A DNA stretch of 14,070 nucleotides, taken from assembly GCA_035252155.1 (NCBI GenBank), contig DATFDL010000791.1, positions 1-14,070 on the forward strand, read 5' to 3'. The translations under genes were made by a program, and so were the position numbers. Of the stretch, positions 6,089-12,709 are shown piece by piece. Below the pieces are notes generated by a model. It did not search any database, was not told where the DNA came from, and was given only the letters and a program-made list of their open reading frames with translations. The DNA comes from JAICLL01 sp035252155. Its GTDB lineage: Bacteria > Planctomycetota > Planctomycetia > Pirellulales > JAICIG01. Position 1 is the first letter of the stretch. Every line of letters starts with the position of its first letter.

Positions 6089-6135
6089 GACGACTGCGAG
6101 TTTCTCATCAACCGCGAATCGTGGAGCCCAACCGA

Positions 6136-7422
6136 ATGCGTTTCCGCACGTTGCTGCTGGGATGTTTGCTGATTGGGGCCGCGCCAGGTCCGGGCACCGG
6201 TGGACCGAACAATGAGGTCGGCGAGGATCCCGCACAGATTAAACAGTTGACGCGACGCATCCAGGCCGATCCGCGTGATGCTGAGGCTTTTTTCGAACGC
6301 GGGCGCGCATGGGCAAAACTCGGGGACCTAAACAGTGCGCTTACTGATTTTGGCGAGTACATCCGATTGAAGCCCGACGATGCCGCGGGACCACGACTGC
6401 GAGCGCTCGTCTGGCAGCGCAAGGGCGATAGGCAGCGTGCTCTTGACGACTTCGACAGGGCAATCCGGATCGCTCCTAACGAGGCCATCAGCTATCGCCT
6501 GCGGGGCGAGATGCGGCAAAGCGGCGGTAATCTGGACGGCGCCTTGGCGGATCTCAATGATGCCCTCCGCCTCAATCCAGATGATGCGTATGCCCTCTCT
6601 TCACGCGCCTTCCTATACCTTCAGCGTAACGAGCTCGATAAAGCAATTGACGACTACGACTGCGTCATCGGCCGCGTGGAAAACAAAGGCTTAGCCTATG
6701 CCGGGCGTGCGCTATGCTACGTTCGCAAAGGCGATTTCGACCGCGCCATGAGCAATTACGACGTGGCCGTCAAGTTTGCGATCGGCGGCGACCGCCCAAT
6801 GGTTTATGAAGGGCGCGGCAAGTGCCAGCAGCACCGCGATGAACACCGCAAAGCAATCGCCGATTTCACATTGGCCTTTGAAGCAATGGGACCCGACGAT
6901 GCGAGGCATCGGCCGAGAATATATGCCGGCCGAGCATTCTCGCACTGGATGCTTGGCGAGTTCGCTGAGTCGCTGGACGACTTAAACGAAGCGGTACGCG
7001 GAGTACCGAATAACACTGACTATGTCGGGAACCGCGCGATGGTTCACAAGGAGCTCGGACATTGGGCCGAGGCCGTTGCCGACTACAGCGAGACGATCAG
7101 GCTCGATCCGAATAGTCACAGGGCATTTCAAGGCAGGGCCTGGATCTGGGCCACCTGCCCCGACGACAATGTTCGGGACGGAAAGCGCGCGGTGGAATCG
7201 GCAACCCGGGGCTGCGAACTCTCTGACTGGAAAGACCCTGCCGATCTCGATATCCTAGCCGCGGCCTATGCCGAGCGAGGCGATTTCGAGGCGGCTGTGA
7301 AGTGGCAAACTGAGGCCCTGCGCGTTTATGGCGACGGCGATGACAAGGCGTTGTCTCAAGGCGCCGCGGAGCGGCTTGGCCTATACCGCAGACATCAGCC
7401 GTATCGTGAAACGCGACATTGA
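6136..7422 (+). CDS. Exported TPR-repeat protein
   Basis: A 428-residue protein with a hydrophobic N-terminal export signal (MRFRTLLLGCLLIGAAPG), then about ten tetratricopeptide repeats in tandem. Repeat registers are visible from GRAWAKLGDLNSALTDFGEY onward: ALDDFDRAIRIAPNE, ALADLNDALRLNPDD, AIDDYDCVIG, AMSNYDVAVKF, AIADFTLAFEAMGPDD, SLDDLNEAVRGVPNN, AVADYSETIRLDPNS and a last AAYAERGDFEAAVKWQTEAL. TPR arrays bind partner proteins; the partner is unknown. The closing LGLYRRHQPYRE is typical of the complete C-terminus of this planctomycete TPR group, so the gene seems intact. Cys9 resembles a lipobox (LLGC) but is too close to the start for a normal lipoprotein signal. ATG 6136 is preferred to GTG 6121 because GGAG (6123-6126) then serves as ribosome site. 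By eye the gene uses A/T-ending codons more than the VWA and DUF4175-like genes beside it, which may mean a separate origin. Confidence 0.85.
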   Translation: MRFRTLLLGCLLIGAAPGPGTGGPNNEVGEDPAQIKQLTRRIQADPRDAEAFFERGRAWAKLGDLNSALTDFGEYIRLKPDDAAGPRLRALVWQRKGDRQRALDDFDRAIRIAPNEAISYRLRGEMRQSGGNLDGALADLNDALRLNPDDAYALSSRAFLYLQRNELDKAIDDYDCVIGRVENKGLAYAGRALCYVRKGDFDRAMSNYDVAVKFAIGGDRPMVYEGRGKCQQHRDEHRKAIADFTLAFEAMGPDDARHRPRIYAGRAFSHWMLGEFAESLDDLNEAVRGVPNNTDYVGNRAMVHKELGHWAEAVADYSETIRLDPNSHRAFQGRAWIWATCPDDNVRDGKRAVESATRGCELSDWKDPADLDILAAAYAERGDFEAAVKWQTEALRVYGDGDDKALSQGAAERLGLYRRHQPYRETRH

Positions 7423-7680
7423 TGACTTGCAGAAACGGAATAGATTCTGTTGTACGAAGCCACTTCGCCCCAGACTTGCGCCAGCATGGTCACGACATCG
7501 ACCACGGCGACCATTTCTTCCAGGCAGGTCGACTCCAACGGCGAATGGGGCCACTTGGTAGTCGTCGCCTCAGCGACTATGTGCAATAGCTTCGTGCAAT
7601 AGCTTCGCCTGCGCGGCCAACTTGCGCGTCTCGAAATCGCGCAGCAGAATTTTCAGGGTGAGTGAGGCGACGCTCCCCGT
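7395..7680 (-). pseudogene. Broken gene fragment, frameshifted by a 13-base tandem duplication
   Basis: Two minus-strand frames meet at the duplicated GTGCAATAGCTTC (7581-7606). The upstream frame (7680 down to 7570) reads SLTLKILLRDFETRKLAAQ and then AKLLHEAIAHSR-stop. The downstream frame reads HIVAEATTTKWPHSPLES, then TCLEEMVAVVDVVTMLAQVW and GEVASYNRIY. Removing one 13-base copy joins them into one frame (..AKLLHIVAEATT..), with no stop from 7680 to the end. Thirteen is not a multiple of three, so the duplication itself explains the break. The upstream part has no start codon before a stop at 7681-7683, so only a C-terminal piece remains. The last residues read into the 3' end of the TPR gene and are probably not original. 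I do not recognise the family; the segment around HSPLE..CLEEMVAVVDVV looks like real protein. Confidence 0.5.
7581..7606. repeat. 13-base perfect tandem duplication
   Basis: GTGCAATAGCTTC occurs twice head to tail (7581-7593 and 7594-7606). It behaves like a replication-slippage duplication and shifts the minus-strand frame that crosses it. Confidence 0.9.
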
Positions 7681-7759
7681 CTATCTGAAGGCGAGGAAAG
7701 GGGACGCAGCTCGAATCGGGGTGCGGCCAACCGCGATCAAGTTTCGAACGACCGAGAGC

Positions 7760-7927
7760 CTAGCGCTGCTCGGAAAGCACTTGCTGTTCCGGGCGGCGGT
7801 GGAGGACTGGCGCGACCGCCCGGTCGCGGGCCAGCTCGGCGTCGACCAGGGCGGCGAGGTTCGCGGCGTCGCGCGCGGGGGCGAGTGTGATGAGGAGCTA
7901 GAGGGCTTCGCCCAGTTCTGTCCGTCG
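7760..7927 (-). pseudogene. Possible second gene remnant with an internal stop
   Basis: One minus-strand frame reads RRTELGEAL-stop and then LLITLAPARDAANLAAL followed by VDAELARDRAVAPVLHRRPE, ending at 7760. The composition (Ala, Leu, Glu, Asp, Arg in helical order) resembles real protein, and the opposite-strand frame has the usual antisense look. A TAG at 7898-7900 interrupts it and there is no start codon. Chance openness in GC-rich DNA is a real alternative. Family not recognised. Confidence 0.25.
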
Positions 7928-7929
7928 CG

Positions 7930-7963
7930 TACAATTGGAAGTAGCGCCAACGCGATAGGCGCT
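7930..7963 (+). promoter_or_regulatory. -10 box and adjacent inverted repeat upstream of the DUF433 gene
   Basis: TACAAT (7930-7935) is followed by AGCGCC (7943-7948) and GGCGCT (7958-7963), a perfect 6-base inverted repeat with a 9-base spacer placed right at the expected transcription start. DUF433 proteins carry a helix-turn-helix-like fold, so an operator for autoregulation is a natural reading. The -35 region is poor. Confidence 0.45.
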
Positions 7964-7975
7964 TCAGCCAGCGAG

Positions 7976-7980
7976 AGGAG
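7976..7980 (+). promoter_or_regulatory. Shine-Dalgarno site of the DUF433 gene
   Basis: AGGAG within GAGAGGAG ends three bases before ATG 7984. The spacing is short, but the match supports this start. Confidence 0.6.
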
Positions 7981-7983
7981 CAA

Positions 7984-8301
7984 ATGTCTGTCAGTATTTG
8001 GCCATTTATCGAACAAGGCAGCGACGGCGTGGCCTATATCGAGGGCACCCGCACCAAGGTAATCGAAGTCGTGCTCGATCAGATCGCCTACGATTGGGAC
8101 GCCGCTGAGATTCACCGGCAATACCCCTACCTCTCGCTCCCTCAGATTCACGCGGCGCTCGGCTTCTACTACGAGCATCGTAGCGAGTGCGATCGGCTGA
8201 TCGACCAACAACTCGCCGAGGTGGACCAGTGGCGCGAGCAGTCGCAGAACGCGTCACTGTCCCTGAAGCTACGTGCACGTCGGCAGAAACCCGGATGCTA
8301 G
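7984..8301 (+). CDS. DUF433 family antitoxin-like protein
   Basis: A 105-residue protein with the DUF433 core at about residues 15-62: AYIEGTRTKVIEVVLDQIAY, WDAAEIHRQYPYLSLPQIHA and ALGFYYEH. The order 'T(R)..V..v...A..GW...EI...YP.Lt..qI.aAL.yY..H' is the family hallmark and forms a helix-turn-helix-like unit. The remaining 40 residues are helical and end in SLSLKLRARRQKPGC. DUF433 proteins are usually the antitoxin, encoded just before a PIN-like DUF5615 toxin. The 60-100 bases after this stop give no DUF5615 start (typically a frame opening like MKFLLDEN), so this copy looks orphaned. A promoter, an inverted repeat and a Shine-Dalgarno site lie upstream, so it may still be expressed. It probably regulates its own promoter; the partner is unknown. 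Confidence 0.8.
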   Translation: MSVSIWPFIEQGSDGVAYIEGTRTKVIEVVLDQIAYDWDAAEIHRQYPYLSLPQIHAALGFYYEHRSECDRLIDQQLAEVDQWREQSQNASLSLKLRARRQKPGC

Positions 8302-8368
8302 CCCTCGTGTCGGCCACATCGGCGCCGCGTAAAACACAAGCCGGTCGCAAATCGCTGCGCGTCGATGG

Positions 8369-8397
8369 TTGACAGGGTTACTATTCTTCTGTACACT
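8369..8397 (+). promoter_or_regulatory. Near-consensus sigma-70-type promoter without a visible gene
   Basis: TTGACA (8369-8374), a spacer of exactly 17 bases, and TACACT (8392-8397). The -35 is perfect and the -10 differs from TATAAT at two positions. Transcription would begin near 8404. No good coding frame or ribosome site follows within several hundred bases. It is the strongest promoter-like sequence in the window by eye. Confidence 0.6.
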
Positions 8398-8656
8398 ACA
8401 GGGAGCAGAGCGAGCCGCGCCAGTTGGGATCGCCTGTCGGGGGTGCGGAGCGGGCCCAGCAGTAGGCGACCGCTGTTCACGACGAGCGTACCCCGAGAGA
8501 GACCAAGGAGCATTTCGGCGCGTGGCATGCACCCCCCGAAATGGTTCTTACCCCCCCGCCCGAAAAAACCGTCGAATAACGCCGCCAAGTACTCACGTGC
8601 CAAGAGGTTGCAGCGCGACGCAAAATGAAAAACTTGGTAAGCGCTTGAGGGAAAGG

Positions 8657-8684
8657 GGCCAGAGGTCGGAGGCCAGAGGTCAGG
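8657..8684. repeat. 14-base tandem repeat (GGCCAGAGGTC core)
   Basis: GGCCAGAGGTCGGA (8657-8670) is followed by GGCCAGAGGTCAGG (8671-8684), 12 of 14 bases identical. Degenerate GGTCAGAGG-type repeats are, from memory, frequent in planctomycete spacers. No function is evident. Confidence 0.65.
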
Positions 8685-9064
8685 GAAGTACGACGACAGA
8701 GCGAGGGGGCGACAAGGCGAAGAGGCGACGGCATTTCCACCACGATGCAAGAGTTCGACGTGGATTTCGAGAGAAGAAAGCAAGTCGAGCGCGCAATGCG
8801 ATGGGCGGCTTGCGCTTTCCGCTCCGCTTTGTTTTCTTTGTTGCCTTCTGTTCCAATCAGGCCGTGTGCGAGAAACTGCGACATGTCGTAGTTCGCGGAA
8901 GCGGAGGTCGCCCGCGCTTGCATAAGCAATCATGGATGGATCGGCCCTTCGCGGCAAGTCGTTTGATGGACCCCAGTTGCCGCACGGAAGCGATGAGTGG
9001 TGGGGTTGTTTTCCGCAAGCAAACACCAGGCGAAAGCATCATGCGGAGTTCAGGGGCGTTAGGA

Positions 9065-9070
9065 TATAAT
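9065..9070 (+). promoter_or_regulatory. Candidate -10 box (TATAAT) upstream of the foldback element
   Basis: A perfect TATAAT, 180 bases before the start of the DUF4175-like gene. No good -35 is visible. Initiation near 9077 would place the entire foldback element at 9085-9186 in the 5' leader of that gene. Confidence 0.4.
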
Positions 9071-9084
9071 CCGCGATAGCCCTG

Positions 9085-9186
9085 AGGAGCGGACGAAAAA
9101 TAACTTCGGCAATTCTGTTGGCCCTCACCTGACCTCTCCCAGCGGGAGAGGGATCTGTATGTCGAGGTTATTTTTCGTCCGCTCCT
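9085..9186. mobile_element. Foldback / MITE-like element with 20-base perfect inverted repeats
   Basis: AGGAGCGGACGAAAAATAAC (9085-9104) is repeated exactly in reverse complement at 9167-9186. With two mismatches the pairing extends inward to 26 bases. The 62-base interior holds a second perfect hairpin, CCTCTCCC-AGC-GGGAGAGG (9133-9151). CCTGA occurs at both outer edges (9081-9085 and 9184-9188), overlapping the arms, and could be a target duplication. There is no coding frame. It resembles a miniature inverted-repeat element or a structured leader; which of the two cannot be settled from one copy. Confidence 0.6.
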
Positions 9187-9250
9187 GAATCGCCGGGGCA
9201 TCGCCAAGGCTCTGCCCCAGCCACCGACGCTTGCAAAGTTGGACGCTTGC

Positions 9251-12200
9251 ATGAAGATGTCGCGCAATCAACAAACGCTGGCCTCTGCCTACCCGCGATT
9301 GATTGCCCAGCTCGACGATATGCGCGGCCGCTGGCGGTTGCTGCAGCTTGGCGATGGCTTGCTGCGGCTGCTGGCCGTTGTGGCCGCCGCGATCGCCGTG
9401 GCCGTGATGTGCGACAATTTGTTCTGGCCGGGTCGCACGGGACGAGCGTTGTTGTTGGCAGCCGTGTGCCTCGCCGCGTTGATGGCCATTTCCGCTTGGC
9501 TGGTGCGGCGTTGGCTCGAAGACCGGCGTGACGATTATTTCGCGGCGCTGGTCGAGCGGCGGTTTCCGGCTTTGCAAAATCGTTTGATGAACGGCCTGCA
9601 ACTGGGTCGCGGCAACGATTATGGCTCGCCGCAAATGATCGAGGCGATCGTCAACGATGCCGCGGCGGCTTCGGCCGAGCTCGATCTGGCCGAGGCGCTC
9701 GACCGCCGCCCGATGCGTCGGGCGGCGGGTTGGCTCGTTGCGTCCGGCGTGGTGCTATTGCTGTATGCCTTTTCGCCGCGGTTTGCCAATGGGTTTTCGC
9801 GCGTCTTCATGCCCTTGGCCGACATCCCTCCTTACACCGCGACGCAAATCGCCGCCGTGACGCCGGGCAACGCACGGGTGCTCGAAGGCCGCGCCGTAAC
9901 GATTGAAGCCACGCTGACCGGCGCGGTGCCCGCGACCGCGCAGCTACTTGTCGGCGAGGGCGAGCGGCCGTGGAAGACACTGCCCATGCTAGCCAGCGAC
10001 CGCAAGCGGCCCGAGCGGTTTCGCTTTATCCTGGACGAAGCGAGCGAGTCGTTCGACTACTACGTGGCGGCGGGTGATGGAAGGTCAAGGCAGTATCATC
10101 TCGACGTCGTCGCACGCCCGCGAGTCGAAAAGATCTCCGTCGAAATAACACCGCCACAGTACACCGAGCGCGCCGCCGAGGTGATCGAGCCTTCGGATGG
10201 CGAGATTGCCGCCTTGGCCGGCTCCGCGGTGCGATTGACACTCACCGCCAATAAGCCGCTCACGTCGGCGCGGCTGCTGCTCGACGCCGGTGAGCCCGTC
10301 GAATTAACCCGCGCCGCCGACGAACGCACCTGGCAGACGACGCTGGCCATCTGCACCGAAAAGGCAAAGCCAGAGACACTGCCGCCGCATCGCCGCGTGA
10401 TGGCGCCGGCACGTTATCAGATCGAGCTGGCGGCCACCGACGGCGCCGACCTGACCGATCCGCTCTGGCACGCGATCACCGCCATCGACGACCAGCCGCC
10501 CAATATTGCCATCTTGCAGCCCGGCCGCGACGTGCAGCTTAAGCCGGCTGAAACCGTGAATATCGAACTCGTGGCCAAGGACGATTTTAGCGTGGGGTCG
10601 GTCAAACTGCTTTACCGCGTCAACGACGAAAAGCAGCCGCGCGAACTGGCTGCGTTTACGGCTGACAATAGTAACCGCACGGAGTTCAAAGAAAGTTACG
10701 CCTGGAAGCTGGCTGGTGGCTCGTTCAAGGCCGGCGATCTGCTGCAATATTGGGCCGAAGCGGCAGACCGCAACGATGTCACGGGACCGGGCACGGCCCG
10801 CTCGCAGGTTTATTCGATCTTTCTCAAGTCGCCCGAGCAGGCGCTGGCCCGGCTGGAGTTTCAGCTTGACGACTATGCCCAGGCCCTCGAAGAGTTGATT
10901 CGTCTGCAAAGCGAAAACCGGGCGCAAACGGCCTCGGGCGTGGCGTTCGAGACGCTCGTCGTGCGCGAGACGCTCATCCGCACCAAAACCTTGGCGCTGT
11001 CGCGGGCCATCCAGCGCGACGCCGCCCCGGTGGCCAGCATGGTCGAATCGCTCGACGAGCTTTACGCCGGGCTGATGGCCGACTGCATCCGCCTGCTCGA
11101 AGCCGGCCGCGACATTACTGACGCTCAACGTGCCTCGGCGCAGCGCGAGCAAGCGTTGCCAGTGGAGGATGATATTGTCGAACAGCTCAAAGCGTTGCTC
11201 GCGCGGTTGCAGCGCAACGAGCAAGCCCGAAAAGCTCTCAAGAAGCTCGAAAAAACCGATCAGGCCGCCCACACCGCGATCATCGACGCCTTGAGCAAGC
11301 TGGCCGGCGATCTGCACGGACTGTTGACGGAAGAAAAAGAGCTGGCCGAGAAATTTGAGCGGCTTCCCAAAAAGCCCGTCGACGAAGCCAACGAAGAAGC
11401 CCAGGAAGCGATGGACAATCTCGAAGAGTTCACGGGCAAATGGAACCAGTGGGCCAAAGGCAAAGTCGACGAGCTGACCAAGCTGCCCGCCGGGTTTGTC
11501 GATGACTTTGGTTTGCGCGAGGACGTGAACAGCGTCTTCGAGGAGATCGAAAAGGCGGCGCAGCGAGCAAAGGCTGAAAAGATCGAAGTCGCCTTGGAAG
11601 ATCTGGGCGCCGGCCTGGGCACCAAGATGCTCGAAGATCTGGAAGTGTGGATGCTCGACGCGCCCGACGCCGCGCAGTGGGTGCTGGAAGAACCCTTGAG
11701 CAATGCCGGGCTGAAAGTGCCCGAAATGCCGCTGCCCGACGCCTTGGAAGACATGATGGGCGACCTTTTGCAGGAGGCCGACGAGTTTGACGAGGAGGCC
11801 GACGACATCACGAGCGCCTGGGGTGACAACCTGAACCAGGCGGGCTGGGGCGTGGCCGATGGGCCGATCAGCAGCTTTTCGGCCAAGGGCAAGACGGGCA
11901 ACGACCTGCCGAACAACATGGAACTGAGCGGGCGGTCGGGCGACGGCCGCCGCGGCAAATCGTCGGGGCAGATGGTGGGCGACACCTCGCGCGGCCTGGC
12001 GGGCCGCAAGACGCCGGCCCGCGTGGGGGCCGAGCGCTACGAGCCGGGCAAGTTGAAAGAAGAAACGCCGCAAGACCCCAACGGCGCCACGGGCGGCGGC
12101 AAGAAGGCGGGCGCCGGGCGGCGCGGCTTGCAGGGAGGTACACCTCCTGACTTCGTAAAGGACATGCAGCGGCTCAGTGAAAAGCAGGCGGCGGTGCGCG

Positions 12201-12532
12201 ACAAGGCCGAGCAGGTGGCCCAACGGCTCGAAGCGGCCGGGGTCACGACTACCCGGCTCGATGAGAGCATCGAGCTGATGAAATCGGCCGAGGCCGACCT
12301 GCGCGATCTGCGGTATGAAGACGCCGCGGCCAAGCGCCGCGTGGCACTGAGCCAGCTCAAAGGCGCGCTTGCCCAACCCGATCGCGCCACCGCCGCCCAG
12401 ATTAGCCGTGCCCGCGACCTGCCCGCCGAGCTGCGCGACGAGCTTCTACAATCGGCCGACGAGGCGTATCCCGCGGGATACGAATCGCTGCTAAAGAACT
12501 ATTTCAAGTCGCTGTCGGAGGCCGAGAAGTAG
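9251..12532 (+). CDS. DUF4175-like large membrane/coiled-coil protein
   Basis: A 1093-residue envelope protein. Three membrane helices lie near the N-terminus (about 36-57, 65-84 and 159-178). Beta-rich, Ig-like segments follow outside the membrane (for example about 293-350 starting KISVEITPPQYTERA, and about 410-460 with DDQPPNIAILQPG and VAKDDFSVGSVKLLYRV). A long coiled-coil region runs about 534-744 (QLDDYAQALEELIRLQ, LAEKFERLPKKPVDEANEEA). Then come an acidic stretch (QEADEFDEEADD), a Gly/Arg/Ser-rich linker of about 850-960, and a C-terminal helical region. The linker words NDLPNNMELSGRSGDGRRGK and SSGQMVGDTSRGLAGRKTPA recall a conserved block of planctomycete homologues. This protein type is usually encoded beside the VWA/GATase-like gene; here that gene ends 3.3 kb upstream. 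Start: ATG 9251, with a weak GGA seven bases before it; ATG 9257 and TTG 9239 are alternatives. Function unknown; a structural or regulatory partner of the VWA protein is the likeliest role. Confidence 0.8.
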   Translation: MKMSRNQQTLASAYPRLIAQLDDMRGRWRLLQLGDGLLRLLAVVAAAIAVAVMCDNLFWPGRTGRALLLAAVCLAALMAISAWLVRRWLEDRRDDYFAALVERRFPALQNRLMNGLQLGRGNDYGSPQMIEAIVNDAAAASAELDLAEALDRRPMRRAAGWLVASGVVLLLYAFSPRFANGFSRVFMPLADIPPYTATQIAAVTPGNARVLEGRAVTIEATLTGAVPATAQLLVGEGERPWKTLPMLASDRKRPERFRFILDEASESFDYYVAAGDGRSRQYHLDVVARPRVEKISVEITPPQYTERAAEVIEPSDGEIAALAGSAVRLTLTANKPLTSARLLLDAGEPVELTRAADERTWQTTLAICTEKAKPETLPPHRRVMAPARYQIELAATDGADLTDPLWHAITAIDDQPPNIAILQPGRDVQLKPAETVNIELVAKDDFSVGSVKLLYRVNDEKQPRELAAFTADNSNRTEFKESYAWKLAGGSFKAGDLLQYWAEAADRNDVTGPGTARSQVYSIFLKSPEQALARLEFQLDDYAQALEELIRLQSENRAQTASGVAFETLVVRETLIRTKTLALSRAIQRDAAPVASMVESLDELYAGLMADCIRLLEAGRDITDAQRASAQREQALPVEDDIVEQLKALLARLQRNEQARKALKKLEKTDQAAHTAIIDALSKLAGDLHGLLTEEKELAEKFERLPKKPVDEANEEAQEAMDNLEEFTGKWNQWAKGKVDELTKLPAGFVDDFGLREDVNSVFEEIEKAAQRAKAEKIEVALEDLGAGLGTKMLEDLEVWMLDAPDAAQWVLEEPLSNAGLKVPEMPLPDALEDMMGDLLQEADEFDEEADDITSAWGDNLNQAGWGVADGPISSFSAKGKTGNDLPNNMELSGRSGDGRRGKSSGQMVGDTSRGLAGRKTPARVGAERYEPGKLKEETPQDPNGATGGGKKAGAGRRGLQGGTPPDFVKDMQRLSEKQAAVRDKAEQVAQRLEAAGVTTTRLDESIELMKSAEADLRDLRYEDAAAKRRVALSQLKGALAQPDRATAAQISRARDLPAELRDELLQSADEAYPAGYESLLKNYFKSLSEAEK

Positions 12533-12540
12533 CGGCGTCG

Positions 12541-12560
12541 CTGACTTCGTGAGAAGCCCG
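12541..12560 (+). repeat. TTCGTGAGAA hairpin, copy 3 (3' of the DUF4175-like gene), degenerate
   Basis: CTGACTTC-GTGA-GAAGCCCG begins eight bases after the stop. The left arm and loop equal copy 1, while the right arm has changed so that six of eight pairs remain. The rest of the 177-base spacer up to the acyltransferase holds a small AGACC/GGTCT hairpin (12637-12652) and a TTGG/CCAA pair (12607-12620). I see no clear promoter there. Confidence 0.65.
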
Positions 12561-12709
12561 GCCGCTTCGCGACGCAACGCCACCCGCACTTGCGGGCCGC
12601 GTCATTTTGGTCTTGAGCCAAACCGAGCGTTTCCGTAGACCTATTGCGGTCTTAGGCCCCGGCTCGCTCTGCGCGATCACTCGCCCCGCCCGAGTTCACG
12701 ACGTGTAAC

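Larger units (their letters stand above)
8302..9064. other. Gene-poor region with promoter-like and simple-repeat elements
   Basis: I find no convincing gene here. Long open frames exist on both strands (for example 8298-9026 minus and 8369-9079 plus), but they are rich in Arg, Ser, Pro and Cys, with no domain pattern and no ribosome site. A 48-residue frame at 8745-8891 (+) begins MQEFDVDFERRKQVERAMRW, which looks protein-like for about 20 residues and then degrades; it may be a truncated remnant. Other contents are a consensus-like promoter (8369-8397), runs of six and seven C (8532-8537, 8551-8557), a 14-base tandem repeat (8657-8684), and a GA-rich tract around 8700-8730. The mixture suggests decayed insertion debris. 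Confidence 0.6.

Noticed and set aside
7622..8062. 146-residue plus-strand frame overlapping the DUF433 start
   Set aside because: It looks like the antisense of the minus-strand remnant (for example GQLGVDQGGEVRGVARG mirrors ARDAANLAALVDAELA) and overlaps the well-supported DUF433 gene out of frame.
8298..9026. 242-residue minus-strand frame in the gene-poor region
   Set aside because: Rich in Arg, Ser, Pro and Cys, no recognisable domain, crosses simple repeats and homopolymer runs, no ribosome site.
8369..9079. 236-residue plus-strand frame after the strong promoter
   Set aside because: It starts inside the promoter itself and reads through GA-rich and tandem-repeat DNA; composition is not protein-like.
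10304..12376. 690-residue open frame on the minus strand
   Set aside because: It is fully antisense to the DUF4175-like gene; the composition is typical of the mirror of GC-rich coding sequence, with no domain and no ribosome site.
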